This document shows positions 1-8,987 of a stretch of DNA of 64,000 bases, one piece after another. Made by a program: the position numbers and the translations under genes. This stretch comes from Bacillota bacterium (lineage in GTDB: Bacteria > Bacillota > Clostridia > Lachnospirales > Lachnospiraceae), in assembly GCA_023443225.1 (NCBI GenBank), contig JAEZVF010000115.1, positions 147,912-211,911 of the forward strand, given 5' to 3'. The first letter of the stretch is position 1. Each line of letters opens with the position of its first letter. The notes below the pieces were generated by a model. That model was not told the origin of the DNA. It saw only the letters and a program-made list of their open reading frames with translations, and made no database searches.

Positions 1-844
1 CGGTTGAAGAAATATATCCTTCGCTGTGCCAGATTAAGTAAGGTGTTGCTTTCCAAGGGTCATTTTGAATCGGTATGGTGCTAATAAAACCGCTTAGCAT
101 TGGAGTAAATAGGGATTGGGGTAAGATGGTAGCACCAAAACCATTTAAGACCATTTTTAACAATAAACTAGGATCATGGGATACACAGGAAATATTTAAT
201 TGCAGTTTTCTTTTTTCGAATTCCGTCAGTATTCTGTTATATAAACTGTTTGCATCTGGTGCATTTAGAAGCAGTAATGGAATCTGTGATATCTCTTCCA
301 AAGAAATACAGTCTTTGTCCCATTCAAACTCCTGTGATGCTACAAAAACACAAGGATCAGGTTGAAGAATTTTCGTGTTGTAGCCTTCTGTATTATAAGG
401 ATGTGCTGTAACAACTACATCGATCGTATGATTTTTCAATAAATTAATTAAATAAAATATGTTTCCCTCGTGGACTTCCGGAACGATAAAAGGATATTTT
501 TCACAAAATGTTTTCATTGCAGATAGCATAATTTCGGAACAGTAAATTGTAGTACCAACTGATAATTTGGTAGTCATATGTTTACCACATTCTTGTACTT
601 CCGTTATAGCTTCATCCATATGTAAGAGTATTTTTTTTGCACTTTTTAGAAGAACTTTGCCTTGTGGAGTAAGAAACATGTTTTTTTTGTTCGTACGATT
701 GAAAAGAGTTACTCCTAATTCTTTTTCCATTAACATAAGCTGCCTGGATAGAGGGGGCTGTGCCATAAATAGGCGTTCTGCTGCTTTTGTAATATTACCT
801 TCTTCAGCAATTGTAATAAAATATTTTAATTGACGAATGTCCAT
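1..844 (-). CDS. LysR-family transcriptional regulator (C-terminus beyond window)
   Basis: Reading the minus strand from the ATG at 842-844 gives an open frame to the window edge (about 281 codons; the family is usually near 295). The first residues, MDIRQLKYFITIAEEGNITK, are a typical LysR winged-helix start, followed by the recognition-helix segment AAERLFMAQPPLSRQLMLME and a LysR substrate-binding domain. The gene is divergent from the MFS transporter that starts at 970, the usual arrangement for a LysR regulator and its target. The effector is unknown. The family and start are clear; only the last residues are missing. Confidence 0.93.
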   Translation of the reverse strand, partial: MDIRQLKYFITIAEEGNITKAAERLFMAQPPLSRQLMLMEKELGVTLFNRTNKKNMFLTPQGKVLLKSAKKILLHMDEAITEVQECGKHMTTKLSVGTTIYCSEIMLSAMKTFCEKYPFIVPEVHEGNIFYLINLLKNHTIDVVVTAHPYNTEGYNTKILQPDPCVFVASQEFEWDKDCISLEEISQIPLLLLNAPDANSLYNRILTEFEKRKLQLNISCVSHDPSLLLKMVLNGFGATILPQSLFTPMLSGFISTIPIQNDPWKATPYLIWHSEGYISST

Positions 845-867
845 AGACTCAACTTTTCCTTTCTGTT

Positions 868-933
868 ATACCATAAAGGTATTATAAGTCTATTTTTTAA
901 GTATTTTCAATACCTTTCTTAAAAATGTATAAT
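868..933 (+). promoter_or_regulatory. Divergent regulatory region with operator-like inverted repeats and MFS promoter
   Basis: A perfect 9-bp inverted repeat, AAAGGTATT (875-883) and AATACCTTT (909-917), lies between the LysR gene and the transporter. A smaller dyad, ATACC (868-872) and GGTAT (878-882), overlaps its left arm. A -10 TATAAT (928-933) with a weak -35 around 905-910 (TTTCAA, 17-bp spacer) sits so that the right arm lies within the -35/-10 interval. That the LysR protein binds here is inferred from position. Confidence 0.55.
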
Positions 934-969
934 AAAGTTTAGGAAAAAGAAAGCGAAGGTAAAGTAGAA

Positions 970-2160
970 ATGTATAAAGATAAAGAAAATAGATTGTTTA
1001 CATCGGAGTTCATTATTGCAATTATAACCAGCTTAATTCTATTTTTAAGCGTTATGTTATTAACCACGGGTCTTCCAGCAAATATAACTGCTACTACAGG
1101 AAAAGCATTCATGGGTGGAATGATGACAACCTTTTTCATGATTGCTGCAATTATAACCAGATCAATGATTGGATATGTAATTCAGAAAGTAAATGTGAAA
1201 ATATTAAATATGGCAGTAATTATTTTATTAGCAGTTCTTATTTTTAGTTTGTCCAAGATTAATTCTATTCCATTCTTATTATTTGTCAGAGTATTACAAG
1301 GAATCTGCTTTGGCATATTATCAACCAGTATTACAACGATGGCAACAAATGCAATGCCGGAGAAACGGATGGGAGAGGGAATTGGTTATTACGGAATGGC
1401 TAGCAGTGGCGGAATAAGCTTTGCTCCGATGATCGCACTTGCTATATTACAATCATCGTCTTACAAAGTATTAATATTTACATCAACAGCGCTAACTATG
1501 GTTACTTTTGTTCTTATGCTGTTATCAAAAAACAAGAAGAAAGAAGTAATAACCGCTACTAAAATTACGGCGACAGAAAAAATATCATTTCTTGAATATG
1601 CATTTGATATAAGAGCATTCCTTCCCTGTATTCTTGTGTTATTATTCTCTTTTACTCTTGGCGGCGTGACTAGTTTCATCAAACCGTTGGGAAAAGAAGC
1701 TGGAGTTGAAGCAACTGTTTCAATCTTCTTCTTAGTTGAAGCCATTGTATTATTGATATCAAAAGTACTTTCGGGTATTATATACGATCGTGCGGATCAT
1801 AAAGTTATCATGTACCCGTCAGCAGTTTGCGGTATCATTGGACTTTATATACTATCTACCGTACAAAGCGCTCCTATGTTTCTTCTTGCAGGAGTTTTCT
1901 ATGGAGCAGCATTTGGTTTTTTGACACATACACTTCAGTCAGTTGCAGTTAATAAAGTAGATAAGAAGAAACAAGGAACAGCAAATGCAATGTATCTATC
2001 TTTTATGGATTTGGGACTGGCACTGGGATCACCAATTCTAGGCATTGTTGCAGATGCTAAGGGGTATCGTGCTATCTATCAGGTATCCATGATCTTTATC
2101 ATTATACTAATTCTAATTTATGCATTTACGATTGGTCGTGAAAAATCGTACCGATCATAG
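970..2160 (+). CDS. MFS transporter
   Basis: This 396-residue protein has about twelve hydrophobic segments, in the two six-helix halves typical of the major facilitator superfamily, with a polar basic central loop (around residues 183-200, SKNKKKEV). Segments such as RVLQGICFGILSTSITTMA resemble the helix-4 region of drug and metabolite exporters, and the length is normal. The start ATG at 970 has only a weak GAAGG-like ribosome site. It is transcribed away from the LysR gene and is probably its target. The substrate cannot be told from sequence; efflux of a small molecule is a reasonable guess. Confidence 0.85.
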   Translation: MYKDKENRLFTSEFIIAIITSLILFLSVMLLTTGLPANITATTGKAFMGGMMTTFFMIAAIITRSMIGYVIQKVNVKILNMAVIILLAVLIFSLSKINSIPFLLFVRVLQGICFGILSTSITTMATNAMPEKRMGEGIGYYGMASSGGISFAPMIALAILQSSSYKVLIFTSTALTMVTFVLMLLSKNKKKEVITATKITATEKISFLEYAFDIRAFLPCILVLLFSFTLGGVTSFIKPLGKEAGVEATVSIFFLVEAIVLLISKVLSGIIYDRADHKVIMYPSAVCGIIGLYILSTVQSAPMFLLAGVFYGAAFGFLTHTLQSVAVNKVDKKKQGTANAMYLSFMDLGLALGSPILGIVADAKGYRAIYQVSMIFIIILILIYAFTIGREKSYRS

Positions 2161-2258
2161 AGAATTTGTTAAGTTACAATTGTCTATCATTTCTGGTAAT
2201 ATAATCCTAAAAATAGAAATTTTACATGAGAGGCCTTGGTATATTACACTCAATTATA

Positions 2259-3746
2259 TTACATATTGCGAACTTGTAACCTTGTTATTTCTTCAGCGGT
2301 AGTTTGATTTGTCGGAAGATCGCAGACCAGAGTATTACCTGACAAGACAGCAACACGGTCGCAAATTCCCATAATCTCATCGATATCGGATGAAATGTAA
2401 ATGATGCCAGCTTTTTTCTTCGTCATATCACTGATAAAGTTATAGATATCAATTTTGCTAGCAATATCTATACCACGTGTTGGTTCATCTAGAATAAAAA
2501 TTTTAGCTCGACTCATCAACCACTTTGCAAAAATTGCTTTCTGAAGGCTACCACCGCTATATGCAAGAATACTCTTGCTGTGAAGAACTGGAATATTTAT
2601 TTTGCTTATGTAATCTGAGACAGATTGTTTCAAATAATCATAGTTGATAATATCCTTTCTTGAAAACCGATGAAGAGAAGGAAAGGCTACGTTTTCGTCC
2701 GTGTTCAATTCCTTAAAGATGGAATCTTCAAAATGGTTTTCCGGCATTAATGCAATGCCGTTGTGGATTGCCACGCGTGGGCTGCTAAGCTGTACCAGCT
2801 TGTCATTTATATAAATCTGACCGCTATATTTAGTAACACCAAACAAGCAGTTCGCTAATAGTGTCCTACCTGAGCCAGCAAGTCCGGTAATACCCAGTAT
2901 TTCACCTTCTCTAAGCTGTATATTGATATTGGTCAGCTTATCTTCAAAGCTCAAATTTGATACAGTTAGAAGTGATTTTCCTTTTTTGATCATCATTTTT
3001 GGATATCGTTCTTTCAAATGCGTACCAGTAAGCAAATGAATGATCTCTTCCTCCGTAGTCTCTCTGATAACCTTTGTTCCTGTCAAGGTACCATCTTTAA
3101 TAATAGATATTCGGTCGCCAATCGTCATGGCATCATCAATACGGTGTGTAATATAGAAAATACCAGCACCCCTAGCCTTGATGTTATTAACTATCTTATA
3201 TAGAAGTTCACGCTCACTTGGCGTAAGTACAGCAGAAGGTTCATCCAGAATTACGACCTTAGCGTCGGAAATATAAGCCTTGCAGAATTCAATCATCTGT
3301 CGCTGGGCCATGCCGAGGGTTCTTACCGTGTCTTGTGTTTTTATTGGTAGATTTAACTCATTAATTAAATCCAGATACTGCTTGTTCAGCTTTTCAAAAT
3401 CGATGGTGTGTAATAATTTGTTCTTATACGGGAGTTTATGAAAATATAGATTTTCCGCAACACTGAGATCTTCTAAAAGTGCAGAATACTGCTGTATGAA
3501 GATAAGCTCATTGGAAGAATAAAGGGAAGGCTTTTTTTGTTTGTTTAATTGTCCTTCAAAATAGATGTCACCGGAATCTGGTTGTATCATTCCACTTATC
3601 AATTCCATCAACATACTTTTCCCAGAACCATTTTCACCCATAATAATATGCACTTCACCAGGATACAGGGAGATATCGATGTCATGAATCTTGAAATTAG
3701 ATACTGTTAAGTTGATATTCTTAAGTTCAAGCAATGGACTATTCAA
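2259..3746 (-). CDS. Sugar ABC transporter ATP-binding protein, RbsA/XylG type, no permease nearby
   Basis: This is a duplicated ATPase with two nucleotide-binding domains. The first has Walker A GENGSGKS, the signature-like LGMAQRQ, Walker B VVILDEPSAVL and H-loop YITHR. The second has GLAGSGRT in place of Walker A, signature YSGGSLQKA and Walker B IFILDEPTRGID. This is the RbsA/MglA/XylG architecture, which energises import of monosaccharides or nucleosides. I chose the TTG at 3744-3746 because AGGAGG (3753-3758) sits 6 nt upstream and it avoids overlapping the DeoR gene; the longer frame begins at 3782 and has no ribosome site. It follows the DeoR gene by about 19 nt. No permease or binding protein accompanies it on this strand; the complete mms system is divergent. 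Confidence 0.85.
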   Translation of the reverse strand: MNSPLLELKNINLTVSNFKIHDIDISLYPGEVHIIMGENGSGKSMLMELISGMIQPDSGDIYFEGQLNKQKKPSLYSSNELIFIQQYSALLEDLSVAENLYFHKLPYKNKLLHTIDFEKLNKQYLDLINELNLPIKTQDTVRTLGMAQRQMIEFCKAYISDAKVVILDEPSAVLTPSERELLYKIVNNIKARGAGIFYITHRIDDAMTIGDRISIIKDGTLTGTKVIRETTEEEIIHLLTGTHLKERYPKMMIKKGKSLLTVSNLSFEDKLTNINIQLREGEILGITGLAGSGRTLLANCLFGVTKYSGQIYINDKLVQLSSPRVAIHNGIALMPENHFEDSIFKELNTDENVAFPSLHRFSRKDIINYDYLKQSVSDYISKINIPVLHSKSILAYSGGSLQKAIFAKWLMSRAKIFILDEPTRGIDIASKIDIYNFISDMTKKKAGIIYISSDIDEIMGICDRVAVLSGNTLVCDLPTNQTTAEEITRLQVRNM

Positions 3747-3765
3747 ATGGAACCTCCTAAACGAA

Positions 3766-4539
3766 CTAATTTTCGTAAACATCTATCGAAGTAAATAGAG
3801 GAATGTTATGACTGAACATATAGTTTTTGTAATTGTCTTCAAGGTTTGAATCAGTAAGAACGCGATGGGCGATATCCAGGTTTCCAACACGATAGAGTGA
3901 TTTGTTGCCAAAGAAGCTGGAAGGACAAACTACAGTGACTGAATCAGCCAGTTTTACGGCTTCTTGGATTAATGTGGCTTTTTTAGTACTTGAAACTGTC
4001 ATACCGACGGTCTCACTAAATCCATCAATTTCAATAAAGATATGATCAAAAGAAAAGTTTTTTAAATTGTCGACAGTCATGGAACCATAAACCGCGTTGT
4101 CATCTAAGTCACCACCGAGTAATATCAGGGTATTGGAGGACGAATGTGCGAAAGCAGAAGCTATTAGTAAGTCGTTTGTGACAACAGTTAGATTATTACG
4201 TGAGGATAAAGCTTTTGCAATAAATGTGTTTACAGATCCGTTTGTAAGCATTAATGAATCTCCGTCATTAATTAGATAAACAGCTGTATCAGCGATTTCC
4301 TGATACGACTGGATATCTTTCGTATCTTCGTTTACGTCCAAAATTATATCATCTACATAGTCCAAAAGAACAGCGCCACCGTGTGTGCGCTTAAGAAAAT
4401 CTTCTTTCTCAAGTTTTTCAAGATCACGGCGGATAGTGACTTCGGTTACATTAAGCATTTCACTTAATTTAGCAACGGATACTTTATGATCTTTTATTAG
4501 AATGTTCTTTATGATTCGTATTCTTTCGATTGCAAACAT
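3766..4539 (-). CDS. DeoR-family transcriptional regulator
   Basis: The 257-residue protein has an N-terminal DeoR helix-turn-helix (residues about 15-55: VSVAKLSEMLNVTEVTIRRD, then LEKLEKEDFLKRTHGGA). A DeoRC sugar-phosphate sensor domain follows, with the typical VVTNDLLIASAF and LLGGDLDD segments. DeoR regulators of this type usually repress sugar uptake and catabolism genes and release DNA on binding a phosphorylated sugar. It is upstream of the orphan ATPase in one operon and divergent from chvE-mmsA-mmsB, so it probably controls the sugar-uptake locus through the AAACGAA repeats at 4802-4830. The specific effector is unknown. Confidence 0.9.
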   Translation of the reverse strand: MFAIERIRIIKNILIKDHKVSVAKLSEMLNVTEVTIRRDLEKLEKEDFLKRTHGGAVLLDYVDDIILDVNEDTKDIQSYQEIADTAVYLINDGDSLMLTNGSVNTFIAKALSSRNNLTVVTNDLLIASAFAHSSSNTLILLGGDLDDNAVYGSMTVDNLKNFSFDHIFIEIDGFSETVGMTVSSTKKATLIQEAVKLADSVTVVCPSSFFGNKSLYRVGNLDIAHRVLTDSNLEDNYKNYMFSHNIPLFTSIDVYEN

Positions 4540-4756
4540 ATAATTGTACCATCTTTTCCCATAGTTAGAAACTTTATGTAATCAATAAAAAATGTGGTGA
4601 ATATTTAGAGTATAATACAGGATTTTGAGTAAAAAAGCAATTAGTGCTATTAGATTTTGTTACTAATATAGTACCATGCATTTTGTTTGTTGACTATAGA
4701 TATTACACAAATAAGTAATTATGTATAAAAAATATAATAAAACGTTTAATTTATTG

Positions 4757-4830
4757 TTGACATTTATATAAATTGATGATACTATTCAATCATACAAACA
4801 CAAACGAAAACTAAAACGAACACAAACGAA
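4757..4830 (+). promoter_or_regulatory. chvE operon promoter with tandem DeoR-type operator repeats
   Basis: A consensus -35 TTGACA (4757-4762), a 17-bp spacer and TACTAT (4780-4785) form a good promoter for the sugar-transport operon. Three direct copies of AAACGAA (4802-4808, 4814-4820, 4824-4830) start right after it, covering the expected transcription start and early leader. Tandem TTCGTTT-type repeats are characteristic DeoR-family operators, so repression by the divergent DeoR protein is likely. The rest of the 4540-4945 gap is AT-rich leader; a clear promoter for the leftward DeoR gene was not found. Confidence 0.6.
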
Positions 4831-4945
4831 GATAAAAATCAATAAAATATTACGGATGATTACAAATTGCTTCGATGTAAAGCTGTGAATGATTCACGGT
4901 TTGGCATAAATCAACAACTATTATTATAATATTGGGAGGATTTTT

Positions 4946-6139
4946 ATGAAAAAAAACGTATTGAGTTTCAGGAAGGCTTTAACAATGGTAATGTTTCTTG
5001 TTATGGTAATGTCACTTTTTACTGCTTGTGGTAAAAAAGCTGATACGGAAAAAACAACTACAGAGCCGGTTGCTTCAACAGAGACAGCTCCAGAAGCAAC
5101 AACAGAAACAACAGAAGCAGCAGCTCCAGAAGCAACAACAGAAACAACAGGTGCTGGACAATACATAGGTATTTCGATGCCAACTCAATCCAGTGAACGT
5201 TGGATTAAAGATGGTGGAGCTATGAAAGAGATTCTTGAAGGAAAAGGATATACAGTAGACTTACAATATGCAGAAGATGACATTCCAACACAAAAATCTC
5301 AAATTGAAAACATGATTACAAAGGGCGCAAAAGTACTTGTTATTGCTGCAGTTGACGGCTCTACACTGTCCGATACATTGGATGCAGCAGCAGCCAGTGG
5401 TGTAAAGGTTATTTCCTATGACCGTCTATTGGTTAATACAGATGCAATATCTTATTATGCTACATTCGATAATCGGAGAGTTGGTCAGCAACAGGCGGAA
5501 TCACTTGTTGAAGGTATTAAGAAGTTGAAAGGTGATGCACCTTACAATATTGAATTATTCGCAGGTTCCCCTGATGATACAAACTCCTTCTACTTCTTCC
5601 AAGGTGCTATGGATGTTCTTCAACCATTGATTGATGATGGTACAGTTGTTGTTCCTTCAGGACAACTAACTCAGGAAGAGGTAGGTACATTAAGATGGGA
5701 TGGTGCAGTAGCACAGTCTCGAATGGACGCAATTCTAGCTGCAAACTATACTGATGGCAAGAAGCTAGCTGGCGTATTATCCCCATATGATGGTATCTCC
5801 AGAGGTATCCTATCTTCTTTAACAGCATTCGGTTTAACAGGGAATGATTTACCAGTTGTAACAGGACAAGATGCAGAAGCAGCATCCATTAAGCTAATTA
5901 TTTCAGGCGACCAATATTCCACGATTTTAAAAGATACACGTGAACTTGCAGCTGTTGCAGCTGGTATGGTTGATGCTGTTCTTCTCGGTCAAGAACCTGA
6001 AATTAACGATACCAAGACATATGATAACAATGTTAAGATTGTTCCATCCTATCTACTTGAGCCATTCATTGTTACAAAAGATAATTATCAAGAATTAGTT
6101 ATGGACTCTGGTTATCTTAAACCAGAAGACATTCAATAA
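4946..6139 (+). CDS. chvE: Multiple-monosaccharide ABC transporter substrate-binding lipoprotein, ChvE-like
   Basis: The 397-residue precursor has an N-terminal signal peptide with lipobox SLFTACGKK, so it is expected to be a lipoprotein on the outer face of the membrane. A Thr/Glu/Ala-rich linker (residues about 30-70) carries a perfect repeat. A periplasmic-binding-protein (type 1) sugar-binding domain follows from GQYIGISMPTQSSERW onward, matching the ChvE/MglB-like proteins of multiple-monosaccharide transporters. A strong ribosome site (GGGAGGA, about 4933) precedes the ATG. It heads the operon with mmsA and mmsB and should deliver a monosaccharide, perhaps xylose, glucose, galactose or arabinose, to the permease. 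Exact specificity is not readable. Confidence 0.9.
   Translation: MKKNVLSFRKALTMVMFLVMVMSLFTACGKKADTEKTTTEPVASTETAPEATTETTEAAAPEATTETTGAGQYIGISMPTQSSERWIKDGGAMKEILEGKGYTVDLQYAEDDIPTQKSQIENMITKGAKVLVIAAVDGSTLSDTLDAAAASGVKVISYDRLLVNTDAISYYATFDNRRVGQQQAESLVEGIKKLKGDAPYNIELFAGSPDDTNSFYFFQGAMDVLQPLIDDGTVVVPSGQLTQEEVGTLRWDGAVAQSRMDAILAANYTDGKKLAGVLSPYDGISRGILSSLTAFGLTGNDLPVVTGQDAEAASIKLIISGDQYSTILKDTRELAAVAAGMVDAVLLGQEPEINDTKTYDNNVKIVPSYLLEPFIVTKDNYQELVMDSGYLKPEDIQ
5085..5150 (+). repeat. Two identical 30-bp direct repeats in the chvE linker
   Basis: Bases 5085-5114 recur exactly at 5121-5150 (36-bp period). They encode APEATTETT twice in the linker between the lipid anchor and the sugar-binding domain. 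The repeat is in frame and probably only changes tether length through slippage. Confidence 0.85.
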
Positions 6140-6158
6140 TTCAGATAAGGCTTTAACT

Positions 6159-6202
6159 ACTAAAATGTCGGTTAGTAAAATAGGGCTAACCGACATTTTA
6201 GT
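6159..6202 (+). promoter_or_regulatory. Intercistronic 17-bp perfect stem-loop between chvE and mmsA
   Basis: The arms 6159-6175 and 6186-6202 are perfectly complementary over 17 bp with a 10-nt loop. There is no long T-run after it, so it looks like an mRNA-stabilising or partial-attenuation structure rather than a full terminator. Such structures commonly give more binding protein than ATPase and permease. The role is inferred from position. Confidence 0.75.
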
Positions 6203-6228
6203 ATTAACTATCATAGGAGGCGTAAAAT

Positions 6229-7776
6229 ATGGAACAATATGCATTGGAGATGAAAAACATTACAAAATCGTTTCCTGGTGTCAAAGCTCTGGATAACGTT
6301 AACTTTAAAGTAAAGCCTCGGCATATTCATGCACTTGTAGGTGAGAATGGCGCAGGAAAATCAACATTGATGAATGTCTTAAGCGGTGTCTATCCTTATG
6401 GAACATATGATGGAGATATTGTAATTGATGGACAGATTTGTACTTTTAAAAACATAAAAGACAGTGAATCAAAAAGTATTGCTATCATCCATCAAGAGCT
6501 AGCTCTTATTCCACAACTATCGATTGCAGAAAATGTATTCCTCTGCAATGAACAAACTGATTTTGGGTCTGTCATCAATTGGGATAAAACGCGTACACGA
6601 ACTATGGAAATGATGAAAAAAGTAGGCCTTAATGAAAATATCGAAACGAAAGTTAAGGATATTGGAATGGGTAAGCAACAGCTTGTTGAAATCACGAAGG
6701 CACTTTCCAAAGATGTAAAGATACTAATCCTGGATGAACCGACAGCAGCTTTAAATGATGATGATTCCAAACATTTACTTGATTTGTTGCTTGAACTTAA
6801 GGAACTTGGTATTACAAGCATCATCATTTCTCACAAATTAAATGAAGTGACTAGAATTGCAGATGAGATTACGGTACTTCGAGACGGTAAAACAATTGAA
6901 ACACTAGTGAAAGGTGTTGATGAGATTACAGAAAGCAGAATTATTAAAGGTATGGTTGGTCGTGAGCTGGTCGATCGATTCCCCAAACGATCACATCCGA
7001 TCGGAGATGTGTGTTTTGAGGTAATAAACTGGAGTGCATATGATTCGATAGACGAATCAAAACTAGTTCTGAAAAATATTAATATCCATACAAGAAAAGG
7101 TGAAGTGGTTGGTATTGCCGGACTTATGGGCGCCGGTCGTACAGAGTTTGCTATGAGTGTTTTTGGAAGATCCTTTGGTAAGAAAATTGAAGGAACTATC
7201 AAAAAGGATGGAAAAGTAATACATATTAAGAAAGTAAGCGATGCTATTAAACATGGCATTGCTTATACAACCGAAGACAGAAAAACTGCGGGCTTGGTTT
7301 TGATAGATAGCATCAAGCGAAATATCAGCTTGACCGCATTCGGGAAGATCAGTAAAGGCATTGTTATCGATGAAAACAAGGAAATAAAGGTTGCAGAAGA
7401 GTTCAGATCAAAGCTAAGAATCAAATCTTCCAGTATCCTTCAAAGAACAGGTAATTTGTCTGGCGGAAATCAGCAGAAGGTGGTATTCAGTAAGTGGATT
7501 TTCTCTGATCCTGATGTGTTAATTCTAGATGAACCAACACGTGGTATTGATGTTGGTGCAAAATATGAAATCTATTCAGTAATCAATGAGTTGACAGCCA
7601 ATGGAAAAACCATTATCTTAATATCCTCAGAGTTACCAGAAATCTTAGGAATGTGTGACAGGGTTTATGTCATGAATGAAGGCAGGATTGTAGGAGAGTT
7701 GAATGCTTGTGAAGCTTCGCAGGTTAATATAATGAATTGTATTATGCAAAGTCATCAGGAGGTGTATCATGAATAA
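6229..7776 (+). CDS. mmsA: Multiple-monosaccharide ABC transporter ATP-binding protein (GguA/XylG type)
   Basis: This 515-residue ATPase has two fused nucleotide-binding domains. Domain 1 shows Walker A GENGAGKS (residue about 42), IGMGKQQLVEI and ILILDEPTAAL. Domain 2 shows the degenerate GLMGAGRT, the signature LSGGNQQKVVFSKW and VLILDEPTRGID. Length and motifs fit the GguA/MmsA family, which pairs with ChvE and GguB. The ribosome site ATAGGAGG lies just before the ATG, and the gene overlaps mmsB by 8 nt, indicating translational coupling. It hydrolyses ATP at the inner face of the membrane to drive sugar import. Confidence 0.93.
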   Translation: MEQYALEMKNITKSFPGVKALDNVNFKVKPRHIHALVGENGAGKSTLMNVLSGVYPYGTYDGDIVIDGQICTFKNIKDSESKSIAIIHQELALIPQLSIAENVFLCNEQTDFGSVINWDKTRTRTMEMMKKVGLNENIETKVKDIGMGKQQLVEITKALSKDVKILILDEPTAALNDDDSKHLLDLLLELKELGITSIIISHKLNEVTRIADEITVLRDGKTIETLVKGVDEITESRIIKGMVGRELVDRFPKRSHPIGDVCFEVINWSAYDSIDESKLVLKNINIHTRKGEVVGIAGLMGAGRTEFAMSVFGRSFGKKIEGTIKKDGKVIHIKKVSDAIKHGIAYTTEDRKTAGLVLIDSIKRNISLTAFGKISKGIVIDENKEIKVAEEFRSKLRIKSSSILQRTGNLSGGNQQKVVFSKWIFSDPDVLILDEPTRGIDVGAKYEIYSVINELTANGKTIILISSELPEILGMCDRVYVMNEGRIVGELNACEASQVNIMNCIMQSHQEVYHE

Positions 7777-8935
7777 GGTAGGTAATTTGTTGAGGGGGAA
7801 TATTCGCCAATACGTAATGGTTATTGCATTGGTAATTGTAACTGTATTTTTTCAAGTTTTAACCGGTGGTGTTTTACTGAAACCACTTAATATCGCAAAC
7901 TTAATTTCACAAAATGCGTACATATTAATTCTCGCAATAGGTATGTTGTTATGTATCTTGACAGGTGGTAATGTTGATCTGTCGGTCGGATCTGTGGCAG
8001 GTTTTGTTGGTGCAATCTCAGCTATTATGATGCTGAAATTAGAGATACCGGTATTACCTACTATTATCGTTTCACTTTTGCTAGGACTTATCATTGGATG
8101 TTGGCAAGGATTCTGGATAGCGTATGTCGGAGTACCTGCATTTATAGCTACATTGGCAGGCATGTTGATTTTTAGAGGCTTGACGCTGGTTGTCCTAAAG
8201 GGAACCAGTCTTGCACCATTGCCTGCTGATTACACCTTTTTAGCATCGGGCTTTCTTCCGAATGTGGCTACTGTGGGCGGACTGAATCTTCTGGCTCTTT
8301 TAGCCGGGCTCGTTGCATCAATACTTTATGTAGTTAGAGAATTGAATATCAGAAAAAACAAGAGGAAATACTGCTTTGAAGTAAGCCCATATTCCATCTT
8401 TATTCCACAGGTGATTGGAATTTTGCTTGTAATTAATGCATTTGCATTCTCTTTGGCTTCCTACAAAGGGATACCTATGGTGTTGATTATCGTAATCCTA
8501 TTAGTTATCGTCTACTCCTTTATAACTATGAAGACAATACCTGGAAGACATATTTATGCATTTGGTGGCAATGCAAAAGCAGCACAATTATCTGGTGTTA
8601 ATACAAAGAAAGTAATGTTTTGGGTATATGCAAATATGGGAGTTATGGCTGCTCTTGCAGGTGTCATTTTTACAGGTAGATTAAATTCTGCTACACCAAA
8701 AGCAGGTGTTAACTTTGAATTGGATGCGATTGCCGCTTGCTTCATCGGTGGTGCTTCAACATCGGGTGGTGTTGGTACAATAGTTGGTGCAATGGTTGGT
8801 GGTTTGCTGATGGGTGTTTTAAACAACGGTATGTCCATCATGGGTATCAGCATAGACTGGCAACAGACAATTAAAGGGTTTGTTCTTCTATCAGCGGTTG
8901 CATTTGACGTATATTCAAAATCCAAATCCAAATAA
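7769..8935 (+). CDS. mmsB: Multiple-monosaccharide ABC transporter permease (GguB/XylH type)
   Basis: This 388-residue protein has about ten or more membrane segments of the BPD_transp_2 family. The conserved ILAIGMLLCILTGGNVDLSVG stretch appears near residue 50-70, and the C-terminal segment ACFIGGASTSGGVGTIVGA is also typical. Its length, greater than ribose permeases, and the central insertion match the XylH/GguB subgroup. The start ATG at 7769 overlaps the end of mmsA and has the ribosome site AGGAGGTG. It forms the transmembrane channel for the ChvE/MmsA system and is the last gene of the operon, followed by a clear terminator. Confidence 0.93.
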   Translation: MNKVGNLLRGNIRQYVMVIALVIVTVFFQVLTGGVLLKPLNIANLISQNAYILILAIGMLLCILTGGNVDLSVGSVAGFVGAISAIMMLKLEIPVLPTIIVSLLLGLIIGCWQGFWIAYVGVPAFIATLAGMLIFRGLTLVVLKGTSLAPLPADYTFLASGFLPNVATVGGLNLLALLAGLVASILYVVRELNIRKNKRKYCFEVSPYSIFIPQVIGILLVINAFAFSLASYKGIPMVLIIVILLVIVYSFITMKTIPGRHIYAFGGNAKAAQLSGVNTKKVMFWVYANMGVMAALAGVIFTGRLNSATPKAGVNFELDAIAACFIGGASTSGGVGTIVGAMVGGLLMGVLNNGMSIMGISIDWQQTIKGFVLLSAVAFDVYSKSKSK

Positions 8936-8946
8936 AATGTGTTAAA

Positions 8947-8987
8947 TGCTACAAACCTATTAGATTTAAGGTTTGTAGCATTTTTTT
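8947..8987 (+). terminator. Rho-independent terminator after mmsB
   Basis: A 12-bp perfect stem (8947-8958 with 8969-8980) is followed by seven T residues (8981-8987). It lies 11 nt after the mmsB stop codon and ends the sugar-transport operon. Confidence 0.93.

Noticed and set aside
6831..7259. Long minus-strand frame inside mmsA (142 codons)
   Set aside because: It lies wholly within a convincing ATPase gene and has no ribosome site or family; it is an antisense shadow. Similar shadows over atpB, atpD, argJ and others were dropped for the same reason.
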